This document shows, piece by piece, positions 25,132 through 35,848 of a stretch of 59,323 nt of DNA. The notes beneath the pieces are model-generated. The model was not told where the DNA came from, ran no database searches, and saw nothing but the letters and a program-made list of their open reading frames with translations. How positions within the stretch are numbered: position 1 is the first letter of the stretch; every line of letters starts with the position of its first letter. A program made the position numbers and the translations under genes. This DNA is from Nocardia testacea NBRC 100365 (GTDB lineage: Bacteria; Actinomycetota; Actinomycetes; Mycobacteriales; Mycobacteriaceae). The stretch is from positions 1 through 59,323 of the forward strand of contig NZ_BAGJ01000058.1 of assembly GCF_000308775.1 (NCBI RefSeq), written 5' to 3'.

Positions 25132-26136
25132 TCACCTGCCGGGGGAACTCGGGATCGGCACGGCATACCCGATCCGGTCCTCGGTGAGCTCCCACAACCG
25201 CTGCGCCGCACCCTCGGCGATCGCCTCGGCGATGTTCCCGGCGAACGGAAACGTGGCGGGCGGACCGGCCTGCTCCCGAATCGGGCCTGCGGGCGCGTGG
25301 ATCATCGAGCTGTCGGCTTCCGGGGCGGTCGCAGCGCGCAGCAGCGGCAGCACACCCTGCTCGATCGGGTGCGCGGCACGAACCAAACGGGCCGTGCCCA
25401 TATAAAGGCGGGCCACCGGAGCGGGCCATTCGCGGAGCAGGCCGGTGAACGTGGTGCCCGGATGCGCCACCGTGGCAGACGCCGACAACCCCGCCGCCCG
25501 CAACCGCCGGTCGAGTTCCACGGCGAACAGCGTGACGGCCAGCTTCGAATTCGAGTACGCCAGTTTGGAATAGGCGAACCGGTGCCGGAACCGCCGGGAG
25601 GGGGCCTTGTCGGGGCCGGGCTCCGGCGCGGCGTCGAACCAGGCGGCGAGGTCCCCGGGATCGCCCCACTTGTAGACCATCGAGGTCACCGTCGTGATCC
25701 GGGCGCCGGGCGTCGCGGCGAGCACCGGCAGCAGTGCCCCGGTGAAGGCGAACGTGCCCACATAGTTGGTGGCCAGGTGCTGCTCGATACCGTCGGCACT
25801 GCGCGCGTACCGGAACGACTGCATACCCGCGGCGTTCAGCAGCACATCCAACCGCCGATGCCTGTCCTGGAATTCGTTGCCGGCCCGCCGCACGGAATCC
25901 AGCGCGGACAGGTCCACCAGCAGTGTCTCGACCGAGCCCGCCGCGGTCCGGACACCGCTGTCCGCGGCGAATTCCGCGGCCGTGGCGGCGAGGCGCTGTT
26001 CATCGCGTCCGGCCAGTGTCACGGCGGCCCCGGCGCGGGCCAGGAGCAGGGCCGCGCACCGGCCCAGTCCCGACGTCGCGCCGGTGACCAGGACGCGGCG
26101 ACCGCGCTGATCGGGGATATCTGCGACAGACCACAT
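25132..26136 (-). CDS. Short-chain dehydrogenase/reductase, 334 aa
   Basis: The Rossmann cofactor motif VLVTGATSGLGRCAALLLARAG, the NAG-like region LLNAAGMQSFRYARSADGIE, and the catalytic YSKLAYSNSKLA stretch (the Tyr-x-x-x-Lys pattern is visible as YSNSK). Size and sequence resemble the protochlorophyllide-reductase-like/retinol dehydrogenase-like SDRs common in actinomycetes. ATG at 26136 (MWSVADIPDQ) is chosen; the in-frame extension upstream runs into the hrcA promoter region. Substrate unknown. Confidence 0.88.
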   Translation of the reverse strand: MWSVADIPDQRGRRVLVTGATSGLGRCAALLLARAGAAVTLAGRDEQRLAATAAEFAADSGVRTAAGSVETLLVDLSALDSVRRAGNEFQDRHRRLDVLLNAAGMQSFRYARSADGIEQHLATNYVGTFAFTGALLPVLAATPGARITTVTSMVYKWGDPGDLAAWFDAAPEPGPDKAPSRRFRHRFAYSKLAYSNSKLAVTLFAVELDRRLRAAGLSASATVAHPGTTFTGLLREWPAPVARLYMGTARLVRAAHPIEQGVLPLLRAATAPEADSSMIHAPAGPIREQAGPPATFPFAGNIAEAIAEGAAQRLWELTEDRIGYAVPIPSSPGR

Positions 26137-26392
26137 ATCGGCCGCGCCTCTCTCTGAAATACTTCGGCCGAGCGGATTCTGCGCCGCACCGGCCGATTTG
26201 TCATCTCGTGGAAAGGCTGTGGCGCACCGCCGGGAAACCTGGCGCTGACATGCGGGCTGTGACGCACACCGGGTGAACAGACCAGGCGCAATTACACTGG
26301 GTGACGAACCCAGCGGTATGTGAGCCGGGTTCACAGGTAGCGGTGCGCCGGGCGACCACCTCGACGCGCAGCGGAGCTAGGAGGTGGGGTCG

Positions 26393-27424
26393 ATGTCGAG
26401 CACCGAGGATCGGCGCTTCGAGGTCCTGCGAGCGATCGTCGCCGACTATGTGTCCACCAAGGAGCCCATCGGTTCGAAAACGCTGGTCGAACGGCACAAC
26501 CTGGGTGTGTCCAGCGCGACGGTCCGCAACGATATGGCGGTACTGGAAGCCGAGGGTTACATCACCCAGCCCCATACGAGTTCCGGCCGCATCCCCACCG
26601 ACAAGGGCTACCGCCAGTTCGTGGACCGGATCGCCGAGGTCAAACCGCTGTCGGCGGCCGAACGCAAGGCGATCATGCAGTTCCTCGAATCGGGGGTCGA
26701 CCTCGACGATGTCCTGCGCCGCGGCGTACGCCTGCTCGCCCAGCTCACCCGCCAGGTCGCGGTCGTCCAGTACCCGACGGTGTCCGCGTCGACCGTGCGC
26801 CACCTGGAAGTGGTGGCCCTCAATCCCGCCCGGCTCCTGCTGGTGGTGATCACCGACACCGGTCGCGTCGACCAGCGCATCGTCGAACTCGGCACCGTCG
26901 TCGACGACGAGGACCTGGCCGCGCTGCGCGGCATGCTCGGTGCGGCCATGGACGGTAAACGCCTCGCCGCCGCCTCCGCCGCGGTCGCCGAACTGCCCGA
27001 GCAGGCGCCGCCCAAACTCCGTGACGTGCTGATCAAGGTGTCGACGGTCCTGGTCGAGACGCTGGTTGAACATCCCGAGGAACGCTTGGTCCTGGGTGGG
27101 ACGGCCAACCTCACCCGTAATGCCGGCGACTTCGGTATCCACGGGTCCCTGCGCACCGTGCTCGAAGCGCTGGAGGAGCAGGTCGTGGTCCTCAAACTCC
27201 TGGCCGCCGCCCAGCAACCGGGAATGGTGACGGTGCGGATCGGCGAGGAGACCCAGGTCGAGGAGATGCGCGGCACCTCCGTCGTCACCACCGGCTACGG
27301 TGCCGCCGGCGCGGTCCTCGGCGGTATGGGAGTCCTGGGCCCGACCCGGATGGACTACCCGGGCACCATCGCCTCGGTCGCGGCGGTCGCCCGCTACATC
27401 GGTGAGGTGCTGGCCGAGCGGTAG
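26393..27424 (+). CDS. hrcA: Heat-inducible transcription repressor HrcA
   Basis: 343 aa. An N-terminal winged helix ([32 protein letters not shown], then [18 protein letters not shown]), the family block [20 protein letters not shown], then a GAF-like dimerisation domain. HrcA represses chaperone genes by binding CIRCE elements; I found none in this window. ATG at 26393 has AGGAGGT about 7 nt upstream, better than GTG at 26384, which lies inside that Shine-Dalgarno. TACACT at 26293-26298 is a possible -10. dnaJ2 follows after 550 bp. Confidence 0.95.
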   Translation: MSSTEDRRFEVLRAIVADYVSTKEPIGSKTLVERHNLGVSSATVRNDMAVLEAEGYITQPHTSSGRIPTDKGYRQFVDRIAEVKPLSAAERKAIMQFLESGVDLDDVLRRGVRLLAQLTRQVAVVQYPTVSASTVRHLEVVALNPARLLLVVITDTGRVDQRIVELGTVVDDEDLAALRGMLGAAMDGKRLAAASAAVAELPEQAPPKLRDVLIKVSTVLVETLVEHPEERLVLGGTANLTRNAGDFGIHGSLRTVLEALEEQVVVLKLLAAAQQPGMVTVRIGEETQVEEMRGTSVVTTGYGAAGAVLGGMGVLGPTRMDYPGTIASVAAVARYIGEVLAER

Positions 27425-27974
27425 GCCTTCGCTCCGGTGCTTTGGTGGGGCGGATCCGGGTCCGGCTCCAGTGTGCGGATAGGGGTCCGTGAGCCCGTTT
27501 CACTCTGTCGCTTCAGCGGTTGGTGGCTGCGGACACGTGCCGACCATCCGGAGGGAGTGGGTTCGGGTGGACCGGGCCGCGAAGGTGCTGTGTTTATTTG
27601 CGCCGCCTGCGGCGTCGCGGGGTCGAGGCCCCCTCGGTCCCGCCGTTCAGGCCTCGAGACTCGCGGCTCCGCCGCATGCGCTTCGAGGCCTGAACGGCGG
27701 GACGGGCCTCGCCCCTTTCAGGGCCTCGCAAGACTCGGCACCGGGGTGCTTGCGCTACGGGGGCGCGGCCGGTGGACCCGACTGCGGGGAGCGAAGGTTT
27801 GCCGCCGCGGAAGGGGGCTTGCGTGGCGCGCTGTTAGGCTCGTGTTCTCCGCCGAGATAAAGTTGAGTCGACCCGACTAAGCTCACGGGCGGGCGGCTCA
27901 ATCCATCAGGAGCCACGCGGCCGGCCGTGCGAAGCCGGAGCCGTGGACAGCGACCAAGGACTAAGAGAACTCAA
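27425..27974. other. 550-bp intergenic region between hrcA and dnaJ2, carrying a structured repeat
   Basis: Apart from the repeat element at 27581-27717 it holds GC-rich sequence with no convincing gene. The predicted frames through it are forced open by the palindromes. The dnaJ2 promoter should lie near its right end, where AAAGTTGAGTCGACCCGACTAA includes a short palindrome GAGTCGACCCGACT. Confidence 0.5.
27581..27717 (+). repeat. Structured dispersed repeat, copy 1
   Basis: The core is a perfect 20-bp inverted repeat: TCCCGCCGTTCAGGCCTCGA (27638-27657) and its complement (27683-27702), enclosing a small hairpin GCGGC-TCC-GCCGC. It is preceded by the hairpin CGCCGC-CT-GCGGCG (27601-27614) and wrapped by an outer stem GAGGCCC/GGGCCTC. 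The same arrangement, in the same order and starting with the same GAAGGTGCTGTGTTT left end, occurs on the minus strand at 43941-44080. Confidence 0.85.
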
Positions 27975-29132
27975 GTGGCACGGGACTACTACGGATTGCT
28001 CGGTGTAGGCAGGGACGCCTCCGACCAAGAGCTCAAACGCGCGTATCGCAAACTGGCTCGCGAACTGCATCCCGATGTGAACCCGGACGAAGCGGCGCAG
28101 ACCCGGTTCAAAGAGGTCTCCGCGGCGTACGAGGTGCTGTCGGATCCGGAGAAGCGCCGCATCGTCGATATGGGCGGTGACCCGCTGGACTCCGGTGGCG
28201 GTGCCGGCGGGTTCAGCGGCGCCGGTTTCGGTGGCCTCGGCGATGTGTTCGAAGCGTTCTTCGGTGGTATGAGCGGCGGCGGTGGCACCGGCGCCCGTAA
28301 ACCGCGTGGGCGGGTGCAGCCGGGCGCGGATTCGCTGGTGCGGACCCGGTTGAGCCTCGCCGAGTGCGCGGTGGGGGTCACCAAACATCTGACCGTCGAT
28401 ACCGCGATCCTGTGCGACCTGTGCCAGGGCGCCGGGACCAACGGCAATTCCAGCCCGGTCCGTTGCGAGACCTGCGGCGGCGCCGGTGAGGTGCAGTCGG
28501 TGCAGCGATCGTTCCTCGGCCAGGTGCTGACCTCGCGTCCGTGCCCGACCTGCCGCGGTGCCGGCGAGACCATACCGGACCCCTGCCACAAATGTGGCGG
28601 CGACGGCCGGGTGCGGGCGCGCCGCGAGATCGCGGCTCCCATCCCGGCCGGGGTGGCCAACGGGATGCGGGTGCGCCTGGCCGCGCAGGGCGAGGTCGGC
28701 CCCGGTGGCGGACACGCCGGCGACCTGTACGTGGAGATCGTGGAACAGCCGCACGACGTGTTCGTTCGCGACGGCGACGATCTGCACTGCACCGTCCGGG
28801 TCCCGATGGTGGACGCGGCGCTGGGCACCACGGTGGTGATCGACACCATCATGGACGGCCCCACCGAGCTGACCATCGGCCCCGGTACCCAGCCCGGGGA
28901 GATCTCGGTACTGCGCGGGCACGGTATGCCGCGGCTGCGGTCGAGCGCGCGCGGTGATCTGATGGCGCACCTGGATATTGTCGTGCCGACCAAGCTGGAC
29001 AGTAAGCAGACCGACCTGCTGCGCAAGTACAAGGGTTTGCGGGCCAAGGACAAGGCCGAGGTGATGTCGGCGCAGTCCGAGCACAACAGCGGCCTGTTCG
29101 CCCGGTTGCGCGCGTCGTTCAGCGGACGCTGA
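27975..29132 (+). CDS. dnaJ2: Chaperone DnaJ (DnaJ2 type), 385 aa
   Basis: A J-domain with the HPD motif ([12 protein letters not shown]), a Gly/Phe-rich linker, and four zinc-finger repeats of CxxCxGxG type ([32 protein letters not shown]), followed by the C-terminal substrate-binding domains. It is a type I co-chaperone for DnaK. GTG at 27975 gives the conserved start [10 protein letters not shown]. rsmE follows 4 bp after the stop. Confidence 0.95.
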   Translation: MARDYYGLLGVGRDASDQELKRAYRKLARELHPDVNPDEAAQTRFKEVSAAYEVLSDPEKRRIVDMGGDPLDSGGGAGGFSGAGFGGLGDVFEAFFGGMSGGGGTGARKPRGRVQPGADSLVRTRLSLAECAVGVTKHLTVDTAILCDLCQGAGTNGNSSPVRCETCGGAGEVQSVQRSFLGQVLTSRPCPTCRGAGETIPDPCHKCGGDGRVRARREIAAPIPAGVANGMRVRLAAQGEVGPGGGHAGDLYVEIVEQPHDVFVRDGDDLHCTVRVPMVDAALGTTVVIDTIMDGPTELTIGPGTQPGEISVLRGHGMPRLRSSARGDLMAHLDIVVPTKLDSKQTDLLRKYKGLRAKDKAEVMSAQSEHNSGLFARLRASFSGR

Positions 29133-29136
29133 CCCG

Positions 29137-29877
29137 ATGGCCGCGACGGTCTTCTACCTGGACGAGATCCCGGAACCGGGCGCCGTCGCGGTGCTCGACG
29201 GCGCCGAGGGCCGCCACGCGGCCACGGTGCGCCGGATCCGGCCCGGCGAACCCGTCACGCTCTCCGACGGCCGGGGTGTGCTGGCCGATTCGGAAGTCGT
29301 CGCCGCGCAGAAGGACCGGCTGGAACTGCTGGTCCGCGACCGTCGCCGCGCCGAGCCGGCCTCGCCGGCGGTCACCGTGGTCCAGGCATTGCCGAAATCC
29401 GAGCGTTCGGAGCTGGCCGTCGAGCTGATGACCGAGGCCGGGGCGGATGTGGTGGTGCCGTGGCAGGCCGCCCGCTGTGTCTCGAACTGGGAGGCCAAAG
29501 CGGACAAGGGCGTGGCCAAATGGCGGTCGGCGGCGAAGGCCGCGGCCAGGCAGTCCCGCCGCGCCTACATCCCCGAGGTCACCGCCCTGCACCGGACGCC
29601 GGAGGTGGTGGCCGCCGTCCGCACGGCGACGGCCCAGGGCGCGGTGGTGGCGGCCCTGCACGAATCGGGTACGAGCGCCTTCACCGAGCTGCCGTGGCGC
29701 GGCGCCGCGGCGGTCACGCTGATCGTCGGCCCCGAGGGCGGCCTCGACGACGCCGAACTGACCGTGCTGGCCGCGGCGGGAGCCGAGGTGGTCCGGCTCG
29801 GGCCCACCGTGCTGCGCACTTCGACGGCAGCCGCGGTGGCGCTCGGGGCGCTGGGGGCTCTCACTTCACGGTGGTGA
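29137..29877 (+). CDS. rsmE: 16S rRNA (uracil1498-N3)-methyltransferase RsmE
   Basis: 246 aa, SPOUT fold. The N-terminal PUA-like domain contains EGRHAATVRRIRPGEPVTL. The C-terminal knot carries the SAM-binding motif LIVGPEGGLDDAEL and the terminal LGPTVLRTSTAAAVALGAL. It methylates U1498 in the 16S rRNA. It forms a tight pair with dnaJ2. Confidence 0.94.
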   Translation: MAATVFYLDEIPEPGAVAVLDGAEGRHAATVRRIRPGEPVTLSDGRGVLADSEVVAAQKDRLELLVRDRRRAEPASPAVTVVQALPKSERSELAVELMTEAGADVVVPWQAARCVSNWEAKADKGVAKWRSAAKAAARQSRRAYIPEVTALHRTPEVVAAVRTATAQGAVVAALHESGTSAFTELPWRGAAAVTLIVGPEGGLDDAELTVLAAAGAEVVRLGPTVLRTSTAAAVALGALGALTSRW

Positions 29878-29959
29878 CCAGCGGGTGAACAGCCGGCCAT
29901 GGCGGTGCGCGGCGCCGTGGTCGGCCGGAATTCCACTGGGACCTGTCGGGGCCGGGAGT

Positions 29960-29965
29960 TAGACT
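29960..29965 (+). promoter_or_regulatory. -10 element TAGACT upstream of phoH
   Basis: TAGACT at 29960-29965 fits TANNNT. Transcription would start near 29972, inside the longer possible phoH frame. This favours the downstream GTG at 30051 as start, with a UTR of about 80 nt. Confidence 0.35.
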
Positions 29966-30050
29966 CGTGCCAGCGACAGCGTTCGCCCCCCTCTCCACCA
30001 GCGGCGCATCACCGCAGCTCCGAGACCGGAAAGCAGGCCATAGCGACTAC

Positions 30051-32225
<2,175 letters not shown>

Positions 32226-32303
32226 GCCTACCTCCAGCGTGTGAACCTCCGGAGCGACTCGGCCGTGCGCGAGTGCGAATGGGCTGCGCCCGGCCGCACC
32301 CAT

Positions 32304-32315
32304 TAGGCTGACCAG
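32304..32315 (+). promoter_or_regulatory. -10 element TAGGCT for a leaderless ybeY start
   Basis: TAGGCT (32304-32309) is followed by 6 nt and the GTG at 32316. It gives ybeY-corC-cda-era their own promoter, separate from phoH. Confidence 0.45.
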
Positions 32316-32885
32316 GTGAGTATCGAGATCGCCAACGAGTCGGGTATGGAAGTCCCCGAAGAGGACCTGGTGGGCGTCGCCCGGTTCGTGATCGACCGGA
32401 TGGATGTGCACCCGGCCGCCGAACTGTCCATGGTGCTGGTGGATCTCGACACCATGGCCGACCTGCACATGCGCTGGATGGACCTGCCCGGCCCCACCGA
32501 TGTGATGTCGTTCCCGATGGACGAACTCGAGCCCGGTGGCCGGCCGGACAGTCCCGAGCCGGGGCCGTCGATGCTGGGCGATATAGTGCTGTGCCCGGAG
32601 TTCGCCCTGGACCAGGCGGCCAAGGCCGGGCATTCCCTCGATCACGAACTCGCCCTGCTCACGGTGCACGGGGTGCTGCATCTGCTCGGTTACGACCACG
32701 CGGAACCGGCCGAGGAGAAGGAGATGTTCGCACTTCAGGGCCGGCTGCTCGAGCAGTGGTACGAGGAATTGCGGGAGGCGCAGCGGCGGGCCGAACTGGC
32801 CGCCCGGGACGCCCGCCTGCTGGGCAAGACGGGGTTCGCGGCCCCGGAGGGCGATCGCACGTGGCCGGGTGACGCGCACGCGTGA
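32316..32885 (+). CDS. ybeY: Endoribonuclease/rRNA maturation factor YbeY
   Basis: 189 aa with the zinc-binding [11 protein letters not shown] motif (H3xH5xH) and the preceding block [15 protein letters not shown]. YbeY acts in 16S rRNA 3' end processing and ribosome quality control. The C-terminus is longer and charged ([18 protein letters not shown]), as in other actinobacteria. The stop overlaps the next GTG (GTGA). Confidence 0.94.
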   Translation: MSIEIANESGMEVPEEDLVGVARFVIDRMDVHPAAELSMVLVDLDTMADLHMRWMDLPGPTDVMSFPMDELEPGGRPDSPEPGPSMLGDIVLCPEFALDQAAKAGHSLDHELALLTVHGVLHLLGYDHAEPAEEKEMFALQGRLLEQWYEELREAQRRAELAARDARLLGKTGFAAPEGDRTWPGDAHA

Positions 32886-34213
32886 ACGAGATGACTCTGC
32901 TGCTGGTCGCCGTTTTGCTCGCTGCCGTGGGTGGTGTTTTCGCCGCGGTGGATTCGGCCCTGAACACGCTGTCACCGGCCCGGCTCGACGATATGGCGCG
33001 CAGCGACCGCCCCGGGGCGGTGCGGCTGGGCCGGATCGTGGACGACCGGCCCCGCTATGTCAACCTCATGGTGCTGTTGCGCATTCTGTGCGAGATCACC
33101 GCGACCGTATTGCTCGCCGCCGCGCTGAGCAGTTTCCTGGACAGCGGGTGGGCGCTGCTGGTGACCGCCGTGGTGATGGTGCTGGTCTCCTATGTGGTGA
33201 TCGGGGTGGGGCCGCGCACCCTGGGGCGTCAGCACGCGTATTCGATCTCGCTCGCGGCGGGGCTGCCGCTGCAGTTCATCGGGGCTTTGCTGGGCCCGGT
33301 GAGCCGGTTGCTGATCCTGCTCGGTAACGCGATCACGCCGGGTAAGGGTTTCCGCAACGGCCCGTTCGCCTCGGAGATCGAACTGCGCGAAGTGGTCGAT
33401 ATGGCGCGGGAACGCGGGGTGGTCGCCGACGACGAGCGCCGGATGATCCAGTCGGTGTTCGAACTCGGTGATACCGCGGCGCGCGCGGTCATGGTGCCGC
33501 GGACCGAGATGGTGTGGATCGAGGCCGATAAATCGGTGGCGCAGGCGATGTCGCTGGCGGTGCGCAGTGGTCACTCGCGGATTCCGGTGATCGGGGAGAA
33601 CGTCGACGATATTCTCGGCGTCGTCTACCTGAAGGATCTCGTGCCCTACGCCGATCGCGGGCGCAGTATCCGGGTGCGCGAGGTCATGCGGGACGCGGTG
33701 TTCATGCCCGATTCCAAACCGCTCGACGATCTGCTCGACGAGATGCAGCGACGGCGCAACCATATGGCACTGCTGGTGGACGAGTACGGCGGTATCGCGG
33801 GACTGGTGACCATCGAGGATGTGCTCGAGGAGATCGTCGGGGAGATCGCCGACGAATACGACACCGACGAGACGCCCCCGATCGAGGAGATCGAGCCGGG
33901 CCGGTTCCGGGTGTCGGCGCGGCTGCCGATCGCGGACCTGGGCGAACTGTACGGGTTGCCGATCGACGAGGAGGAAGTCGATACCGTCGGTGGGTTGCTC
34001 GCGCACGAACTGGGCCGGGTGCCGCTACCGGGCGCCGAGGTCGTCGCGCACGGCCTGGAGCTGCGTGGCGAGGGCGGCGCCGACGCGCGCGGGCGGGTCC
34101 GGGTGCACACCGTGGTGGTGGGCCGGGCGCCCGAGCAGAATACGGAGACCGATCCGGGACCGGCGCGAGAGAACGCGTCCGCCCGCTACGACGAGGGAGC
34201 AGCCGATGAGTGA
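32882..34213 (+). CDS. CNNM/CorC-type transporter protein with CBS domains, 443 aa
   Basis: The N-terminal DUF21 membrane domain has about four hydrophobic segments ([22 protein letters not shown] at the start). Next comes a CBS pair ([40 protein letters not shown]; then [28 protein letters not shown]), and last a CorC_HlyC domain ([17 protein letters not shown]). Members are linked to Mg2+/Co2+ efflux. M. tuberculosis Rv2366c sits at the same place. It overlaps its neighbours on both sides. Confidence 0.92.
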   Translation: MNEMTLLLVAVLLAAVGGVFAAVDSALNTLSPARLDDMARSDRPGAVRLGRIVDDRPRYVNLMVLLRILCEITATVLLAAALSSFLDSGWALLVTAVVMVLVSYVVIGVGPRTLGRQHAYSISLAAGLPLQFIGALLGPVSRLLILLGNAITPGKGFRNGPFASEIELREVVDMARERGVVADDERRMIQSVFELGDTAARAVMVPRTEMVWIEADKSVAQAMSLAVRSGHSRIPVIGENVDDILGVVYLKDLVPYADRGRSIRVREVMRDAVFMPDSKPLDDLLDEMQRRRNHMALLVDEYGGIAGLVTIEDVLEEIVGEIADEYDTDETPPIEEIEPGRFRVSARLPIADLGELYGLPIDEEEVDTVGGLLAHELGRVPLPGAEVVAHGLELRGEGGADARGRVRVHTVVVGRAPEQNTETDPGPARENASARYDEGAADE

Positions 34214-34556
34214 ACTGGATGCCGAGGACAACAAATTGCTGGTGCTCGCCCGGGGCGCGCTCGGCCGTACCGGCGGCTCGGCGGGCGCGGCGATCCGCGA
34301 TACCGACGGCCGCACCTACGCTGCCGGGGAGGTCGGGTTGCAGGCGCTGCGGCTCACGGCCCTGCAGTCCGCGGTGGCGGCCGCGATCTCCAGCGGGGCG
34401 GAGGGGTTCGAGGCCGCCGTGGTGATCGGCGGGAAATTCGCGGACGCCGGGGTGGCTGCGGTGCGTGAGGTATCCGCCGGAGCGAAGATCATTTTCGCCG
34501 ACGCCTCGGGCGCGGTGTTCGATATCGCCGAGGGTTATGAGGCGACCGATGCCTGA
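34206..34556 (+). CDS. Cytidine deaminase-like protein lacking zinc ligands, 116 aa
   Basis: Size and pattern ([53 protein letters not shown]) fit the cytidine deaminase fold, and M. tuberculosis Rv2365c occupies the same slot between corC and era. The HAE and PCxxC motifs that hold the catalytic zinc are missing (the corresponding helix reads [15 protein letters not shown]), so it is probably not a deaminase. It overlaps the corC stop by 8 bp and the era start by 8 bp, suggesting coupled expression with Era. Confidence 0.75.
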   Translation: MSELDAEDNKLLVLARGALGRTGGSAGAAIRDTDGRTYAAGEVGLQALRLTALQSAVAAAISSGAEGFEAAVVIGGKFADAGVAAVREVSAGAKIIFADASGAVFDIAEGYEATDA

Positions 34557-35463
34557 GCCCACCGAGGGTGAGTTCCGTTCCGGCTTCGTCTGTTTCGTCG
34601 GCCGGCCCAATACCGGGAAGTCGACGCTGACCAATGCGCTGGTGGGCGCGAAGATCGCGATCACCAGCTCGCGTCCGCAGACCACCCGGCACACCATTCG
34701 CGGCATCGTGCACCGTGCGCACACCCAGCTGATCCTGGTCGATACCCCCGGGCTGCATCGTCCCCGGACCCTGCTCGGCCAGCGGCTCAACGATCTGGTG
34801 CGCGACACGTATTCCGAGGTCGACGTGATCGCGCTGTGTATCCCCGCGGACGAGAAGATCGGCCCGGGGGATCGCTGGATCGTGCAGCAGGTGCGGCAGA
34901 TGGCGCCGAAGACCACATTGCTCGGTGTGGTCACCAAGATCGACAAGGTGGGTAAGGACCAGATCGCGCGTCAGCTGATGGCGGTATCGCAACTGCTCGG
35001 GCCGGAAACCGATGTGGTGCCGGTTTCGGCCGCCAAGGGGGAACAGGTCGAGGTCCTGGTCGATGTGATCGCCTCCCGGATGCCGCCGGGACCGGCGTTC
35101 TATCCCGACGGCGAACTCACCGACGAGCCCGAGGAAACCCTGATGGCCGAACTCATCAGGGAGGCGGCGCTGGAAGGGGTTCGCGACGAGCTGCCGCATT
35201 CGCTGGCGGTGGTGATCGAAGAGATCCTGCCGCGCGAGGAGAACGAGGACATGCTCGACGTGCACGCCCTGCTGTACGTCGAGCGGCCGAGTCAGAAGGC
35301 GATCATCATCGGCAAGGGAGGCGCCCGGCTCAAAGAGGTCGGGACCAACGCGCGCAAACAGATCGAGCACATTCTCGGCAGCCGCATCTACCTGCATCTG
35401 CACGTGAAGGTCGCCAAAGACTGGCAGCGCGATCCGAAACAGCTGGGCAAATTGGGTTTCTGA
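34549..35463 (+). CDS. era: GTPase Era
   Basis: 304 aa. G1 is GRPNTGKSTL, the switch-I region is TSSRPQTTRHTIRG, G3 is DTPGLH, and G4 VTKIDK is present. The C-terminal KH domain includes QKAIIIGKGGARLKEVGTNAR (20 residues quoted in part) and ends with KDWQRDPKQLGKLGF, the usual Era terminus. It assists 16S rRNA maturation and 30S assembly together with YbeY. ATG at 34549 fits the normal N-terminus. Confidence 0.95.
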   Translation: MPEPTEGEFRSGFVCFVGRPNTGKSTLTNALVGAKIAITSSRPQTTRHTIRGIVHRAHTQLILVDTPGLHRPRTLLGQRLNDLVRDTYSEVDVIALCIPADEKIGPGDRWIVQQVRQMAPKTTLLGVVTKIDKVGKDQIARQLMAVSQLLGPETDVVPVSAAKGEQVEVLVDVIASRMPPGPAFYPDGELTDEPEETLMAELIREAALEGVRDELPHSLAVVIEEILPREENEDMLDVHALLYVERPSQKAIIIGKGGARLKEVGTNARKQIEHILGSRIYLHLHVKVAKDWQRDPKQLGKLGF

Positions 35464-35848
35464 CGCCGCGCTCGGAGTCCGCGTCCGCTCCGGACCGGCC
35501 TTCGGTACCGCGCCGGGCGACGAGCTCGCCGCTCGCCCCGGGCGAGGACGCGCCTACGCGGGGTACATCGGGGTGGGATCTGTACGACAGCTGGTGGCCG
35601 GAAATTCTCTGGTGAGGCCCCGTCGGCGATGCCGATCACGACGCGTTGCGGACGCCATAAGTTAGCCGAGGTTTGACCTTCTCAGGGTGGCGGAGGTTGG
35701 ACCAGACCGATATGCTTCGGCCCGTACCCGAATTCGCCGGGATGAAACCATTTTTCGTCCGACGATTCGGTAACGGGCACGATGTGGTGCCGGATGCGGG
35801 CTCGGCTTTGGGTCGGCAGGACCAAGCACGAGCGGGGGGACCCGACAT
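35464..35848. other. 385-bp intergenic region after era
   Basis: It contains a compact hairpin, CTCGCC (35532-35537), CCG, GGCGAG (35541-35546), which may end era transcription. A plus-strand frame ending at 35615 reads ...GTSGWDLYDSWWPEILW, strikingly protein-like but without a normal start codon. In M. tuberculosis an amidase gene lies between era and recO; here the conservon occupies this place. A -10-like TATGCT at 35709-35714 could serve the conservon. GGGGGGA precedes its first ATG. Confidence 0.4.

Noticed and set aside
26137..26392. CIRCE operator upstream of hrcA
   Set aside because: No TTAGCACTC-N9-GAGTGCTAA-like palindrome could be found here or near dnaJ2.
27437..27880. 147-codon ORF through the hrcA-dnaJ2 gap
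   Set aside because: It crosses the palindromic repeat, has no ribosome site and no recognisable protein pattern.
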